A stretch of 64,000 nucleotides of DNA, taken from assembly GCF_009765825.1 (NCBI RefSeq), contig NZ_LMUR01000018.1:1255739-1319738 (forward strand). Direction: 5' to 3'. A program made the translations under genes and the position numbers. Of this stretch, positions 9,414 to 18,268 are shown one piece after another (within the stretch, counting starts at the first letter, position 1; every line of letters starts with the position of its first letter). This DNA is from Granulicella sp. L60. Lineage in GTDB: Bacteria; Acidobacteriota; Terriglobia; Terriglobales; Acidobacteriaceae. The notes beneath the pieces are model-generated. The model was given only the letters and a program-made list of their open reading frames with translations, made no database searches and was not told where the DNA came from.

Positions 9414-10032
9414 GATGAACGATCCCTCTCTGCAGGGCGGTGGTGGCGGCCTGGGTGCGGTCGCTTACTCCCAGTTTGCTGAGCAGATTGTTGATGTGTG
9501 TCTTTACCGTAGCCTCGGAGATGAACAGTTTCGTGCCGATCTCCTTATTGCTGTTGCCGCGCACGATCAGCTTGAGTACGTCGGTCTCGCGTTCGGTCAA
9601 CTCCGACCCAGAGAAACGCTCGGCAAGCCTTCCTGCGACCTCGGCGGGTATGTAGGACTTGCCACTATGGACGATGTGGATGGCACGGGTGAGATCTTCC
9701 GCGTCCATTCCTTTGAGCATGTAGCCGTGAGCTCCGGCTTGCAGGGCGCGATAGATGTCCTCGTCTCCGTCGAAGGTGGTGAGCACGATGATGCGCGACT
9801 CTGGAAACTCCTGCCGGATCGCTTTGATCGCATCGACGCCGCCCATGCCGGGCAAGCGCAGATCCATCAAGGTGATGTCCGGCCGGTGTTCGCGAAAGAG
9901 GGATATGGCCTGTAGGCCATCGCTTGCTTCGGCGACGATCTGCACGCCATCGAGCATCTGTAGCAGGGCAACGAATCCCTTGCGCACCACATGATGATCT
10001 TCGACGATCAGGATGCGAATCGTGTCGCTCAA
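9406..10032 (-). CDS. NarL/FixJ-family response regulator
   Basis: This 208-residue protein has a receiver domain (1-120) with acidic pocket E11-D12, phosphoacceptor D57 (LMDLRLPG) and conserved Lys in MLKG near 106. A LuxR-type helix-turn-helix follows at about 142-205 (LTERETDVLKLIVRG, SEATVKTHINNLLSKL). It should be phosphorylated by the upstream propeller histidine kinase, whose gene overlaps it by 4 nt (ATGA). The overlap and matched HisKA_3/LuxR classes make a cognate pair very likely. Targets unknown. Confidence 0.95.
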   Translation of the reverse strand: MSDTIRILIVEDHHVVRKGFVALLQMLDGVQIVAEASDGLQAISLFREHRPDITLMDLRLPGMGGVDAIKAIRQEFPESRIIVLTTFDGDEDIYRALQAGAHGYMLKGMDAEDLTRAIHIVHSGKSYIPAEVAGRLAERFSGSELTERETDVLKLIVRGNSNKEIGTKLFISEATVKTHINNLLSKLGVSDRTQAATTALQRGIVHLD

Positions 10033-13000
10033 TCGATATCTCCTCTTGCAGTCTCTTTGTGCACATTCACTCTCAGTGTTATCTCGGTGCCTCGACCGGA
10101 CTGGGCATCGATATGAAGGATAGTACCGATCGCCGCCGCGCGCTCCTGCATTCCCTGCAGTCCGAAGTGGCCGTGTGCGGCGAAGGACTCCGGTGGCTGG
10201 TCGAAGCCGCTACCGTCGTCGGCGACGCGCAGTTGGAGGCTCTTTGCGTCATAGGTAAGAGTAACTCCGATCTGGCTTGCGTTGGCATGTCGCACGGAGT
10301 TGCTGATCGCCTCCTGGGCGATGCGAAGTATCTGGTCTTCTATCGTGCGCTGGAGAGGTCTGTACGTTCCGTGGACCTGAAACGTGATGGCTGGTCCGCC
10401 GTGATGTTCTTTGGCTCTGGCCGCGGCAGCGATGCGTGAGGGGAGGGTCGCGGCGTCTTCTCCTTGAGAGCGCAGGTCCCAGATGGAGCTGCGGGCCTCT
10501 GCGAGGCTGCTGCGTACGAGGTCTCTGGTTTGATTCAACTGATCGAGCGCGGCGCTTTGAGAGCTCTGCATCAGGCGCGAGATGATCTCGAGTTGGATAG
10601 ATATGCCGACATAGCCTTGTGCGAGCGTGTCGTGTACTTCGCGGGCGAGGCGACCTCGCTCTGCCATGACGGCTTGATATCTCGCTTCAACGTAGTGAAC
10701 TCTCACACGGTAGAGCGCATAGCCGAATCCGATCAAAGATGCCGCTACCAGGAGGTAGAACCAGATCGTCTGGAAGAAGCGCGGTTGTACTCGAAGGTTG
10801 AGGCTTGCTGGCTGGATGCTCCAGAGACCTCTGGCGCTCGATGCCATGACGGTGAAGCTGTATCGGCCAGGTGGGACGTTGGTGTAGTAGGCGGTCCGGC
10901 CAGCACCGGCATCGACCCAGCCGCGATCGAAGCCCTGGAGGCGGTACCGGTAACGAACTTTCTGTGGAGCCAGAAGGCTTAGGCCGGCGTAGTGGATCGT
11001 GATGCGCTCGCCGCCTGGCGGAACGACGATCTCAGAGGTTGTGAGATCTATGGGGCGGTCATCGAGCGTTACCTGTTCGATGGCGATCTGTGGAGGTTGA
11101 ATATCTTCTGAGTGGCTTTGAGGGTTTATCCATGAGACGCCTCTCAGCGTGGCGAACCAGAGGGTTCCGTCGTGCATGCGCCACGCGGACGGGTGGCCTC
11201 CGCTGCTGCACTCGCTGATCCTCATGCCGTCGGCTACGCCATAGCTGACGAGGGGGATTTCAAGGGAGTTGTTGTCGACATACGCATTCAGTGCGGAGAC
11301 TGAAACACGGTAGACGCCCTTTTGCGAACCCATCCAGAGATTTCCGCTTGTATCTTCGAGGAGTCCGTAGATCGTCTCGGGCAGACCTGTCTTCGATGCA
11401 GGGAACGTTGTGAAGCGCCCGTCGCGAAGCCGTGTGAGGCCAGTGCCGTTGGTTCCGATCCAGAGTGAACCGCGATCATCTTCGAAAAGGGCGGTCACAG
11501 CATCGCCGCCGAGTCCGTTGCGCGTTGTGAAGTTTTCGAACCGATTCCCGGAGAGGCGACTTAGACCTGCAAGCGTGCCTACCCAGAGCTCGCCGGAACG
11601 TGAGCGCAGGACGCTGCCGATGACGTCGCTGCCGAGACCATCGAGAGTGGAGTAGGAGTGAAATACACCGCCGCTGAGATGGGACAGGCCGTTGCGTGTG
11701 CCGATCCAGAGCGATCCGTCCGTGTCGGCGAAGAGGGAACGAACGAAGTTGTCCGCCATTCCGTCGGCTGAGGTGAACTGTTGCAGATGTCCGTCGCGGA
11801 TTCGGGTCAGTCCATCCGGGGTTCCGACCCAGAGATCGCCTCCTGTTTCAGCGAGGGCGAGCACGACGTTGCTGGAGAGTCCGGATGTCGTATGGAGCGT
11901 CGAGATCTTTCCGGCTGAGAGTTTGTTCAGTCCGCCACTGTTCGTCCCTATCCAGATGGTGCCAGAGTGATCTTGAAAGACAGTGCGGACGTAGTCGGAT
12001 GAGAGGCCTTCCTGGGATGCGATGGAAGAGAAAGGCTGATCGCGTAGTACCGCGACTCCCGCGGTTTCGCTACCGAACCACATGCTGCCGTCGTTGTCTT
12101 CGGAGACGGATAGAATGCCGTGGAGATTTGTCTGTGCCGGCGCAATCTCAACCTGATCGGCGAAGATTCTTGCCAGGCCTCCGCGATAAACCACCCAGAG
12201 TGCGCCGGATCGATCCTCGAAGAGTTTCTGGATGTTGGCGCCTGCCAGGCCTTGCTTCGCGCCGATCTGTCTTATCTCTCCGTGGCTGAAGAGCGCGAGG
12301 CCAGAGGTTGTGCCGATCCACATCTGTCCAGAGGTATTTGTCTGTTTCGACAGCAACAGAGTGGTGATGTTGTGCGAGGCGAGTGCGGGGTTGAGTCTTC
12401 CGGTTCCGTCTGCGCCAGTGCACGGTTGGGCGTCTCGCAGGCACTCCAGTCCATCGGTGCCGCCTATCCATATCTCGCCGCCGGGGCCGGAGGCGAGTGC
12501 CTGGATTACGCCTGCATGGGACGGGATGGCAGGGCTTGCAGAGGTTGCATGGGATGCGATCGAGTACAGTTGCTGGCCTCCAGCGGCCCAGAGGGTTTCG
12601 CGAGCGTCTTCGGGGAGGATGATCACGTTCTCTGCGTTAGAGAGAGCTGTGGTCCCGCCGATCTCCTGAAAGTGGTCTCCCGCTTTGATCGCCAGTCCGC
12701 TGGCGGTAACGACGATCAGTCTTCCGCTCTTTTGCTGATAGACGGCGGTGATAACGTTTGAAGGTAATCCGTCGGCAATTGAAAACGCTCTGAACCTGCC
12801 GTCGCTGAGGCGCAGCAGGCCATCAGAGGTGCCGATCCACAGCGCACCGGCGTGATCTTCCATCAGGTTGTTGACGAAGCTGCTGTGGAACTCGGGTGTG
12901 TTGGATGGATCGAAGACGCGGAAGTCGAAGCCGTCGAAACGAACGAGACCGCCTTCAGTCGCTATCCAGAGAAAACCGTCTTTGCTTTGCAGGACGGCGT

Positions 13001-13181
13001 GGACTGTGTTTTGCGGCAGGCCGTTGTCGATCTGCCAAGACTGCCTGCGATATTCTTCGAGCCCCTTATGCGGATCAAGCGCATGGGCACAGTGAGATAC
13101 AGCCAGCAGAGCGCAAAGTACGATTATCCCTCGGAGCAAAGCAGATCGAAGAAGCTTCGCGGATGGAGTTGGTCGCGGCAT
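10029..13181 (-). CDS. Two-component-propeller sensor histidine kinase (HisKA_3 type)
   Basis: This 1050-residue inner-membrane sensor has an N-terminal signal/anchor (IIVLCALLAVSHCAHA), then about 14 Reg_prop repeats of the 'G-x-LWIGT-x-x-GL-x-R' type forming two periplasmic propellers (about 40-650), a Y_Y_Y domain (about 690-760), a membrane helix (FYLLVAASLIGFGYALY), a HisKA_3 dimerisation helix with REVHDTLAQG, and a HATPase domain ending near 1045 (DDGSGF, HFGLQGMQERA). The layout matches BT4673-like sensors of polysaccharide breakdown products, but lacks the fused receiver and AraC output of Bacteroidetes hybrids; the output is the adjacent NarL-type regulator. Ligand unknown, a glycan fragment being plausible. 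Confidence 0.93.
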   Translation of the reverse strand: MPRPTPSAKLLRSALLRGIIVLCALLAVSHCAHALDPHKGLEEYRRQSWQIDNGLPQNTVHAVLQSKDGFLWIATEGGLVRFDGFDFRVFDPSNTPEFHSSFVNNLMEDHAGALWIGTSDGLLRLSDGRFRAFSIADGLPSNVITAVYQQKSGRLIVVTASGLAIKAGDHFQEIGGTTALSNAENVIILPEDARETLWAAGGQQLYSIASHATSASPAIPSHAGVIQALASGPGGEIWIGGTDGLECLRDAQPCTGADGTGRLNPALASHNITTLLLSKQTNTSGQMWIGTTSGLALFSHGEIRQIGAKQGLAGANIQKLFEDRSGALWVVYRGGLARIFADQVEIAPAQTNLHGILSVSEDNDGSMWFGSETAGVAVLRDQPFSSIASQEGLSSDYVRTVFQDHSGTIWIGTNSGGLNKLSAGKISTLHTTSGLSSNVVLALAETGGDLWVGTPDGLTRIRDGHLQQFTSADGMADNFVRSLFADTDGSLWIGTRNGLSHLSGGVFHSYSTLDGLGSDVIGSVLRSRSGELWVGTLAGLSRLSGNRFENFTTRNGLGGDAVTALFEDDRGSLWIGTNGTGLTRLRDGRFTTFPASKTGLPETIYGLLEDTSGNLWMGSQKGVYRVSVSALNAYVDNNSLEIPLVSYGVADGMRISECSSGGHPSAWRMHDGTLWFATLRGVSWINPQSHSEDIQPPQIAIEQVTLDDRPIDLTTSEIVVPPGGERITIHYAGLSLLAPQKVRYRYRLQGFDRGWVDAGAGRTAYYTNVPPGRYSFTVMASSARGLWSIQPASLNLRVQPRFFQTIWFYLLVAASLIGFGYALYRVRVHYVEARYQAVMAERGRLAREVHDTLAQGYVGISIQLEIISRLMQSSQSAALDQLNQTRDLVRSSLAEARSSIWDLRSQGEDAATLPSRIAAAARAKEHHGGPAITFQVHGTYRPLQRTIEDQILRIAQEAISNSVRHANASQIGVTLTYDAKSLQLRVADDGSGFDQPPESFAAHGHFGLQGMQERAAAIGTILHIDAQSGRGTEITLRVNVHKETARGDID

Positions 13182-13261
13182 GTTCGAGCATAAGCTTATC
13201 TCGAAAGCGGGCCAGCAAAGGGTGGATAGGGAAGATCATGAGCCGAGGACGGCAACGTGCT

Positions 13262-13483
13262 TTACTTCTCGCCTGTCGTGCCCGGAGTCGTGTTTGCGTC
13301 TTCCGGTGCAGAGGGGTTGATATGCCCACGGCTGTTTTCAGGAGTGTGTGATTTGACTTTCGTGGGGCCCGGACCTGCGGTGGCGGGGTTATCGCCCTTT
13401 GGTCCTGACGGTTCGGCGCCGTGGCCGGAGTTTTGTGGCTGCGGTTGGTAGTTTGTCTGCTTCGACTGCTCGTCTTTCGACAT
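13262..13483 (-). CDS. Small hydrophilic, probably disordered protein
   Basis: Not recognised. The 73-residue product is rich in P, G, N, T, Q and K, with no hydrophobic stretch, suggesting intrinsic disorder (for example a stress-related hydrophilic protein). A good ribosome site (AGAGAGG about 7 nt before ATG) and its intergenic position support translation. No overlapping gene competes for the space. Low-complexity composition means similarity searches may fail, so confidence is moderate. Confidence 0.5.
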   Translation of the reverse strand: MSKDEQSKQTNYQPQPQNSGHGAEPSGPKGDNPATAGPGPTKVKSHTPENSRGHINPSAPEDANTTPGTTGEK

Positions 13484-13764
13484 GAAGTTACCTCTCTGGT
13501 CCTAAGTTCTATTGGAGCAGCTGAGGAGGGCCGCAGTTGCCTGCCCGCTTCGCGAGGCATGTGCAATGCTCTCTCGCAAATATTAATAAGTATCTAAAAG
13601 AGTCCTTTTTCTCGCGTAAACCTTGAGAAGTGCTTCCCGGCCTTGGTGTGGAACGCCATCTGTCTCGTCTGATTCGTCCGTGGCTGCCTTCACACTTTGA
13701 GCGAGTTCGATAGTATTTAGCTTAGACAGGGTCTCTAAGTGACCTGTGGGAGGAGATTAGCGGC

Positions 13765-14928
13765 GTGAGATCCGATCATAACGACAAGATTGCGGGTAAC
13801 GGTTTGGGTTCGATTCTCGTCACGGGCGGTGCTGGATTTATCGGCAGCAACTTCGTGCTGGACTGGCTCGCGGCTGGCGGTGGTCCGGTAGTGAATCTGG
13901 ACAAACTGACCTATGCGGGCAATCCGGAGAATCTGGCCTCCGTGCAACACAGTCCGGCCTACACGTTTGTGCATGGAGATATCTGCGATGCGGAGCTGGT
14001 GGCGAAGCTGCTGCAGGAGCATAAGCCAAGGGCTATCGTGCACTTTGCTGCGGAGAGCCACGTCGATCGGTCGATCGTCGGACCGGAGGCATTTCTGCGC
14101 ACGAATATCGATGGCACCTTTATCCTGCTGCAGGCGGCGCGGGCATACTATGGGACGCTCGAGGGCTCGCAACGTGAGAGCTTCCGGTTCCTGCATGTGT
14201 CCACCGATGAGGTCTATGGCACGTTGACGCCTGAGGCACCGGCGTTCCACGAAGATACGCCGTATGCGCCGAACTCGCCGTATGCGGCGTCGAAGGCGTC
14301 GTCGGACCATCTTGTGCGAGCCTGGGTTCATACGTATGGATTGCCTGCGATTATCACGAACTGCTCGAATAACTACGGGCCATACCAGTTTCCCGAGAAG
14401 CTGATTCCACTGATGATTGCGAATGCGCTGCAGGGCAAGGCGCTTCCGGTGTATGGCGATGGACAACAGATTAGGGACTGGCTGTATGTAGGGGACCATG
14501 CCAGCGCACTACGTGTCGTGCTGCAGAGTGGGCGGGTCGGTGAAACCTACAACGTCGGCGGCGGAAATCAGCGGAGCAATCTCGAAGTGGTGACGACGCT
14601 ATGTGAGCTGCTCGACGAATTGGTGCCGGAGTCGAAGTTCAAGCCGCATGTGCAGCTGGTGAAGTATGTGACGGATAGGCCGGGGCATGATCGGCGATAT
14701 GCGATCGATGCACGAAAGCTCGAAGGAGAGCTCGGCTGGCACGCAGAGGAGAGCTTCGAGACGGGGCTGCGAAAGACCGTGGAGTGGTATCTCGCGAATG
14801 CGGCGTGGGTGGAGAGCGTGACGAGCGGCGCGTATCAGCAGTGGGTTAAACAGAACTATGGCGGCCGCGGCGGCGAAGATGCGGCTGAGGAACGGACAAC
14901 GATCGCTGCAGGGGAGGGTTCGCGGTGA
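13765..14928 (+). CDS. rfbB: dTDP-glucose 4,6-dehydratase
   Basis: This enzyme catalyses the second step of dTDP-L-rhamnose synthesis (dTDP-glucose to dTDP-4-keto-6-deoxyglucose). The Rossmann motif GGAGFIGS is near residues 21-28, [11 protein letters not shown] and the active-site YAASKASSD tyrosine/lysine are present, and the length (387) is slightly above the usual ~350 because of short N- and C-terminal extensions. GTG at 13765 is used, with GGGAGGAG about 9 nt upstream. It overlaps rfbA by 4 nt (GTGA), first of a tightly coupled rfbB-A-D-gmhB operon. Confidence 0.95.
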   Translation: MRSDHNDKIAGNGLGSILVTGGAGFIGSNFVLDWLAAGGGPVVNLDKLTYAGNPENLASVQHSPAYTFVHGDICDAELVAKLLQEHKPRAIVHFAAESHVDRSIVGPEAFLRTNIDGTFILLQAARAYYGTLEGSQRESFRFLHVSTDEVYGTLTPEAPAFHEDTPYAPNSPYAASKASSDHLVRAWVHTYGLPAIITNCSNNYGPYQFPEKLIPLMIANALQGKALPVYGDGQQIRDWLYVGDHASALRVVLQSGRVGETYNVGGGNQRSNLEVVTTLCELLDELVPESKFKPHVQLVKYVTDRPGHDRRYAIDARKLEGELGWHAEESFETGLRKTVEWYLANAAWVESVTSGAYQQWVKQNYGGRGGEDAAEERTTIAAGEGSR

Positions 14929-15800
14929 AGGGAATTATTCTTGCGGGAGGATCGGGAACAAGGCTGCACCCGGTTACTCAGTCTGTATCGAAACAGTTAT
15001 TGCCGGTGTACGACAAGCCGATGATCTACTACCCACTCTCGGCGCTTTTGCTTGCGGGAGTACGTGAGGTCCTGGTGATCTCGACGCCGGAGGATACTCC
15101 ACGCTTCGAGCAGCTGCTGGGCGACGGGAAACAGTGGGGTATCTCGCTGCAGTACGCGGTGCAGCCAAAGCCAGATGGACTTGCGCAGGCGTTTTTGATT
15201 GGCAAGGAATTTTTGGCAGGCGAGGGATGCTGCCTGGTGCTGGGCGACAACATCTTCTATGGACATGACTTTGCGAAGACGCTGCGGGAGGCGGCTGAGG
15301 GTGGGCCGGGCGCGACTGTATTCGCCTATCCGGTGCTCGATCCGGAGCGTTACGGAGTGGTCGAGTTCGATGCGGAACGGCGGGCGATCTCGATCGAAGA
15401 GAAGCCGGTGAAGCCGAAGTCGCGCTATGCGGTGACGGGGATTTATTTCTACGACGCGCAGGTAGTAAGTGTGGCCGAGGGGCTGAAGCCTTCGCCGCGC
15501 GGCGAGCTGGAGATTACCGATGTGAACCGCTGGTATCTGGAGCGGGGACAGTTGCGGACGAAGGTTCTTGGGCGCGGCATCGCGTGGCTCGATACCGGGA
15601 CCCATGACTCGCTGCTGGAGGCGTCGACCTTCATCCATACGCTTGAGAAGAGGCAGGGCTTGAAGGTTGCGTGTCCGGAGGAGATTGTGTTTCGTTTGGG
15701 ATACATCAATGCCGACCAACTGAAGACGCTGGCGGCGAAGATCGCGAAGAGCACGTATGGACAGTATCTGCTGCGTCTACTGGAAGAGAAGGTGTATTGA
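14925..15800 (+). CDS. rfbA: Glucose-1-phosphate thymidylyltransferase
   Basis: This enzyme forms dTDP-glucose from dTTP and glucose-1-phosphate, the first committed step to dTDP-rhamnose. The nucleotidyltransferase signature [11 protein letters not shown] is at residues 8-18, with LGDNIFYG and EEKPVKPKS further in. At 291 residues it is the normal RmlA length. GTG start overlaps the rfbB stop; its TGA shares one base with the rfbD ATG. Four-base and one-base overlaps indicate translational coupling. Confidence 0.96.
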   Translation: MKGIILAGGSGTRLHPVTQSVSKQLLPVYDKPMIYYPLSALLLAGVREVLVISTPEDTPRFEQLLGDGKQWGISLQYAVQPKPDGLAQAFLIGKEFLAGEGCCLVLGDNIFYGHDFAKTLREAAEGGPGATVFAYPVLDPERYGVVEFDAERRAISIEEKPVKPKSRYAVTGIYFYDAQVVSVAEGLKPSPRGELEITDVNRWYLERGQLRTKVLGRGIAWLDTGTHDSLLEASTFIHTLEKRQGLKVACPEEIVFRLGYINADQLKTLAAKIAKSTYGQYLLRLLEEKVY

Positions 15801-16726
15801 TGGAGCAGGGCAGGCTGCCTGAGGCTGCGCGGATACTTCTGACCGGGGGCACGGGCCAAGTGGGCGGTGAGTTGTTGCGGATCCTGGAGCCGCTCGGTGA
15901 GGTCGTCGCTCCGGCGAGAACGACGATGAACCTTGCCGACGCGGCTTCGGTACGTGAGACGATTCGTGCGGTGAGGCCGCGGTGGATTGTGAATCCCGGA
16001 GCGTACACGGCGGTGGATAAGGCAGAGAGCGAGCAGGATATTGCGTATGCGATCAACGCCGAGGCCGTGAAGGTGATTGGGGAAGAAGCGCGACTGCTTG
16101 GTGCGGGAGTTATTCACTTTTCCACGGACTATGTCTTCGACGGATCGGGGGCGACTCCATACACGGAGTCGGACTCTACTGGGCCGATGGGTGTTTATGG
16201 GGCGAGTAAGCTCGCGGGCGAGAGAGCGCTGGGTGAATCCGGGGCCGCGCACATGATCTTCCGGACGAGCTGGGTGTATGGCGCGCGAGGGAAGAATTTT
16301 TTGCTGACGATTTTGAAGCTTGCGAGGGAGCGCGAGACGGTGCGGATCGTAGCCGATCAGCATGGCGCTCCGACGTGGAGCAGGGACCTTGCCAGGATGA
16401 CTGCACGAGTGATTGGACAGTCTGAGCTCGCGGCACAGACGGCTGAACTGAGTGAGGTTGTCTCCAGTCTGGGTGGGGTTTATCACGCTACTGGCAGCGG
16501 CGAGACAACCTGGTGTGGATTTGCGGAAGAGGCCGTGCGACTGCAGGGGACGAAAGAGCCGGGAGTGCGATTCGCAGAGATCGAAGGCATAACGACAGCC
16601 GAGTATCCTACGCCGGCGAAGAGACCGGCGAACTCGCGATTGAACTGCGGCAAGTTGAGAGAGCGGTTTGGGTGGACGATGATGCCCTGGAAGGACTCAC
16701 TGCGAGAGGTCTTGACGGAGCTATGA
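15800..16726 (+). CDS. rfbD: dTDP-4-dehydrorhamnose reductase
   Basis: This is the last step of dTDP-L-rhamnose synthesis, an NAD(P)H-dependent reduction. The SDR motif TGGTGQVG is near residues 15-22, STDYVFDG near 109, and Y-x3-K in YGASKLAGE. The longest frame starts earlier at 15671, but that part lies inside rfbA; ATG at 15800, overlapping the rfbA stop, gives the expected N-terminus and 308 residues. It overlaps the next gene by 4 nt (ATGA). Confidence 0.94.
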   Translation: MEQGRLPEAARILLTGGTGQVGGELLRILEPLGEVVAPARTTMNLADAASVRETIRAVRPRWIVNPGAYTAVDKAESEQDIAYAINAEAVKVIGEEARLLGAGVIHFSTDYVFDGSGATPYTESDSTGPMGVYGASKLAGERALGESGAAHMIFRTSWVYGARGKNFLLTILKLARERETVRIVADQHGAPTWSRDLARMTARVIGQSELAAQTAELSEVVSSLGGVYHATGSGETTWCGFAEEAVRLQGTKEPGVRFAEIEGITTAEYPTPAKRPANSRLNCGKLRERFGWTMMPWKDSLREVLTEL

Positions 16727-17271
16727 GCGGAAGAGCCCTGTTTCTCGATCGCGACGGCGTGGTGAATGAAGAGGTAGGGTATCTGCATCGGGCCGAGGAG
16801 GTGAGGTTTGTCGCTGGAATCTTCTCGCTCTGCAGGACGGCGGCTCGCCTTGGTTATCGGCTGATTGTGGTGACCAATCAGGCGGGAATCGCTCGAGGGT
16901 ACTACACCGAGTCGGATTTTCACCTGCTTACGGAGTTCATGCGACAGCAGTTGCTGGCCGAAGGAGTGCTCCTGGACGCGGTATATTTTTGTCCGTTCCA
17001 CCCGGAGCATGGTGTTGGGGAGTACAGGCGCGAGCACGAGGACAGGAAGCCGGGGACTGGAATGTTGAGGCGCGGCGCCCGGGAGTTCGGGGTGGAACTG
17101 ACTGCGAGTGTGATGGTAGGTGACCGCTGTTCGGACGTTGCGGCGGCGAACTCTGCGGGCCTGCGGCAGGCTTTTCTGATCAGCGGCACCGAGACCGCTG
17201 GGTGTAGCGGAGAGTACCTTCCAGTTCAATCCTTGGCCGAGGTGGAGCAGTGGCTGGTTGAGCGCGGGTAG
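16723..17271 (+). CDS. gmhB: HAD-family phosphatase, GmhB-like (D-glycero-heptose-1,7-bisphosphate 7-phosphatase)
   Basis: HAD motif I (FLDRDGVVNEEVGY, D8 and D10), motif II (VVTNQAGIARG) and motif IV (MVGDRCSDVAAA) are intact, and the CPFHPEHG region resembles the GmhB zinc-binding loop, although the loop's second cysteine pair is not obvious. The 182-residue length fits. The start at 16723 overlaps rfbD by 4 nt. GmhB acts in ADP-heptose (LPS core) or GDP-heptose (glycoprotein/S-layer) synthesis; GmhA and HldE/HddC are not in this window, so the heptose role relies on genes elsewhere or it may dephosphorylate another sugar phosphate. Confidence 0.8.
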   Translation: MSGRALFLDRDGVVNEEVGYLHRAEEVRFVAGIFSLCRTAARLGYRLIVVTNQAGIARGYYTESDFHLLTEFMRQQLLAEGVLLDAVYFCPFHPEHGVGEYRREHEDRKPGTGMLRRGAREFGVELTASVMVGDRCSDVAAANSAGLRQAFLISGTETAGCSGEYLPVQSLAEVEQWLVERG

Positions 17272-17305
17272 TTCGTCTATCCGTTAGGCGCGACGCGATA
17301 GATCG

Positions 17306-17350
17306 CACCGCATACGGAGGACGGTCGCTAGGCGTCCTCCGTATGCGGTG
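17306..17350. terminator. Strong bidirectional hairpin between convergent gmhB and rfbC
   Basis: A perfect 17-bp stem (17306-17322 with 17334-17350) encloses an 11-nt loop, in the 114-bp gap between two converging genes. There is no T-run on either side, so termination efficiency is uncertain, but position and stem strength suggest a shared transcript end. Confidence 0.6.
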
Positions 17351-17385
17351 TCTGATCGCTACGAACTAATCTTTTGAGCCCCGGA

Positions 17386-17958
17386 CTATTCGACCGGCGG
17401 AAGGTCGGCGTCGGAGAAGGCTTTGCCTACGGCGTCTTTGGCGCTGATGGACGGAGACGCTCCGCTGAGTGCTTCCAGGGGCCAAGCGATATTGAGGGTG
17501 GGATCGTTCCAGATGATAGAGCGCTCGCCCTGTGGATAGTAGGGGTTGGTCGTTTTATACAGGACTTCGGCGGTGTCCGAGAGGACAAGGAAACCGTGCG
17601 CAAATCCTTCGGGTATCCAGAGGAGTTGAAGATCGTCCTCTAGGGATTGCGCTCTAAGATCGAATCCGGCCCATCTGCCGAAGTCTGGTGAGTTACGACG
17701 AAGGTCAACGGCGACGTCCCAGATATGGCCAGAGAGGACGCGGACGAGTTTACCTTGGGGCTGGCCAAGCTGGTAGTGGAGGCCGCGCAGCACTCCTTTT
17801 ACGGAGAAGGACTGGTTGTCCTGGACAAACTGTGTTGGAAGCCCCGCGGCAGAAAAGATTGACTTACTGAATACTTCTGCGAACCAACCGCGACTATCTC
17901 CATAGCGTTTGGGTTGAATAAGCTTAACATCACGTAGGGAGGTATCCAGAATCTGCAT
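17386..17958 (-). CDS. rfbC: dTDP-4-dehydrorhamnose 3,5-epimerase
   Basis: This enzyme converts dTDP-4-keto-6-deoxyglucose to the L-lyxo form, completing the rhamnose set with rfbABD. Cupin-fold signatures are visible: RGWFAEVF, NQSFSVKGVLRGLHYQ containing the catalytic His, KLVRV-x-G-x-IWDVAVDLR, and GFAHGFLVLSD. At 190 residues it is the usual RmlC length. Unusually it is on the opposite strand to rfbBAD and converges on gmhB. Confidence 0.96.
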   Translation of the reverse strand: MQILDTSLRDVKLIQPKRYGDSRGWFAEVFSKSIFSAAGLPTQFVQDNQSFSVKGVLRGLHYQLGQPQGKLVRVLSGHIWDVAVDLRRNSPDFGRWAGFDLRAQSLEDDLQLLWIPEGFAHGFLVLSDTAEVLYKTTNPYYPQGERSIIWNDPTLNIAWPLEALSGASPSISAKDAVGKAFSDADLPPVE

Positions 17959-18268
17959 CTCACGAGTTTAACTGGTTACGACCTTCGGTTGTTGCAAGTT
18001 CCGATGTGGGACGAAGGAAAGGCGAATAGGTATCCCGTAACTTCAACTTTTGAAACGCAGTCGGGTAGAATGATGATGTCGCACGAAAGCTCCACGTTTT
18101 CCAGTTGTCGGCTTGGTACAAATCAGGTCAAAAAGAGATCATCCGATGGTCTGAAGTGGCGAATGGAACTGGAAGCGCGGACGTATACCCAGCTGAACAA
18201 GCTGTGGGAGGCGGATCTAATTTGTTGCCGCAACACTTAGGAATGCAGGAGTAACCCGTACGACTGGT
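17959..18268 (+). promoter_or_regulatory. Intergenic region upstream of rfbC (left) and sugar transferase (right)
   Basis: This 310-bp gap separates divergent genes and should contain both promoters. TTCAAC (18042-18047) and TAGAAT (18066-18071), 18 nt apart, form a possible rightward sigma-70-like promoter, which would give a long leader before 18269. An 83-codon frame at 17989-18240 has no recognisable features and no clear ribosome site; it is not called. Confidence 0.35.

Noticed and set aside
17989..18240. 83-codon plus-strand frame between rfbC and the sugar transferase
   Set aside because: No ribosome site, no recognisable features, ends shortly before the transferase. It could be a leader peptide but cannot be supported.
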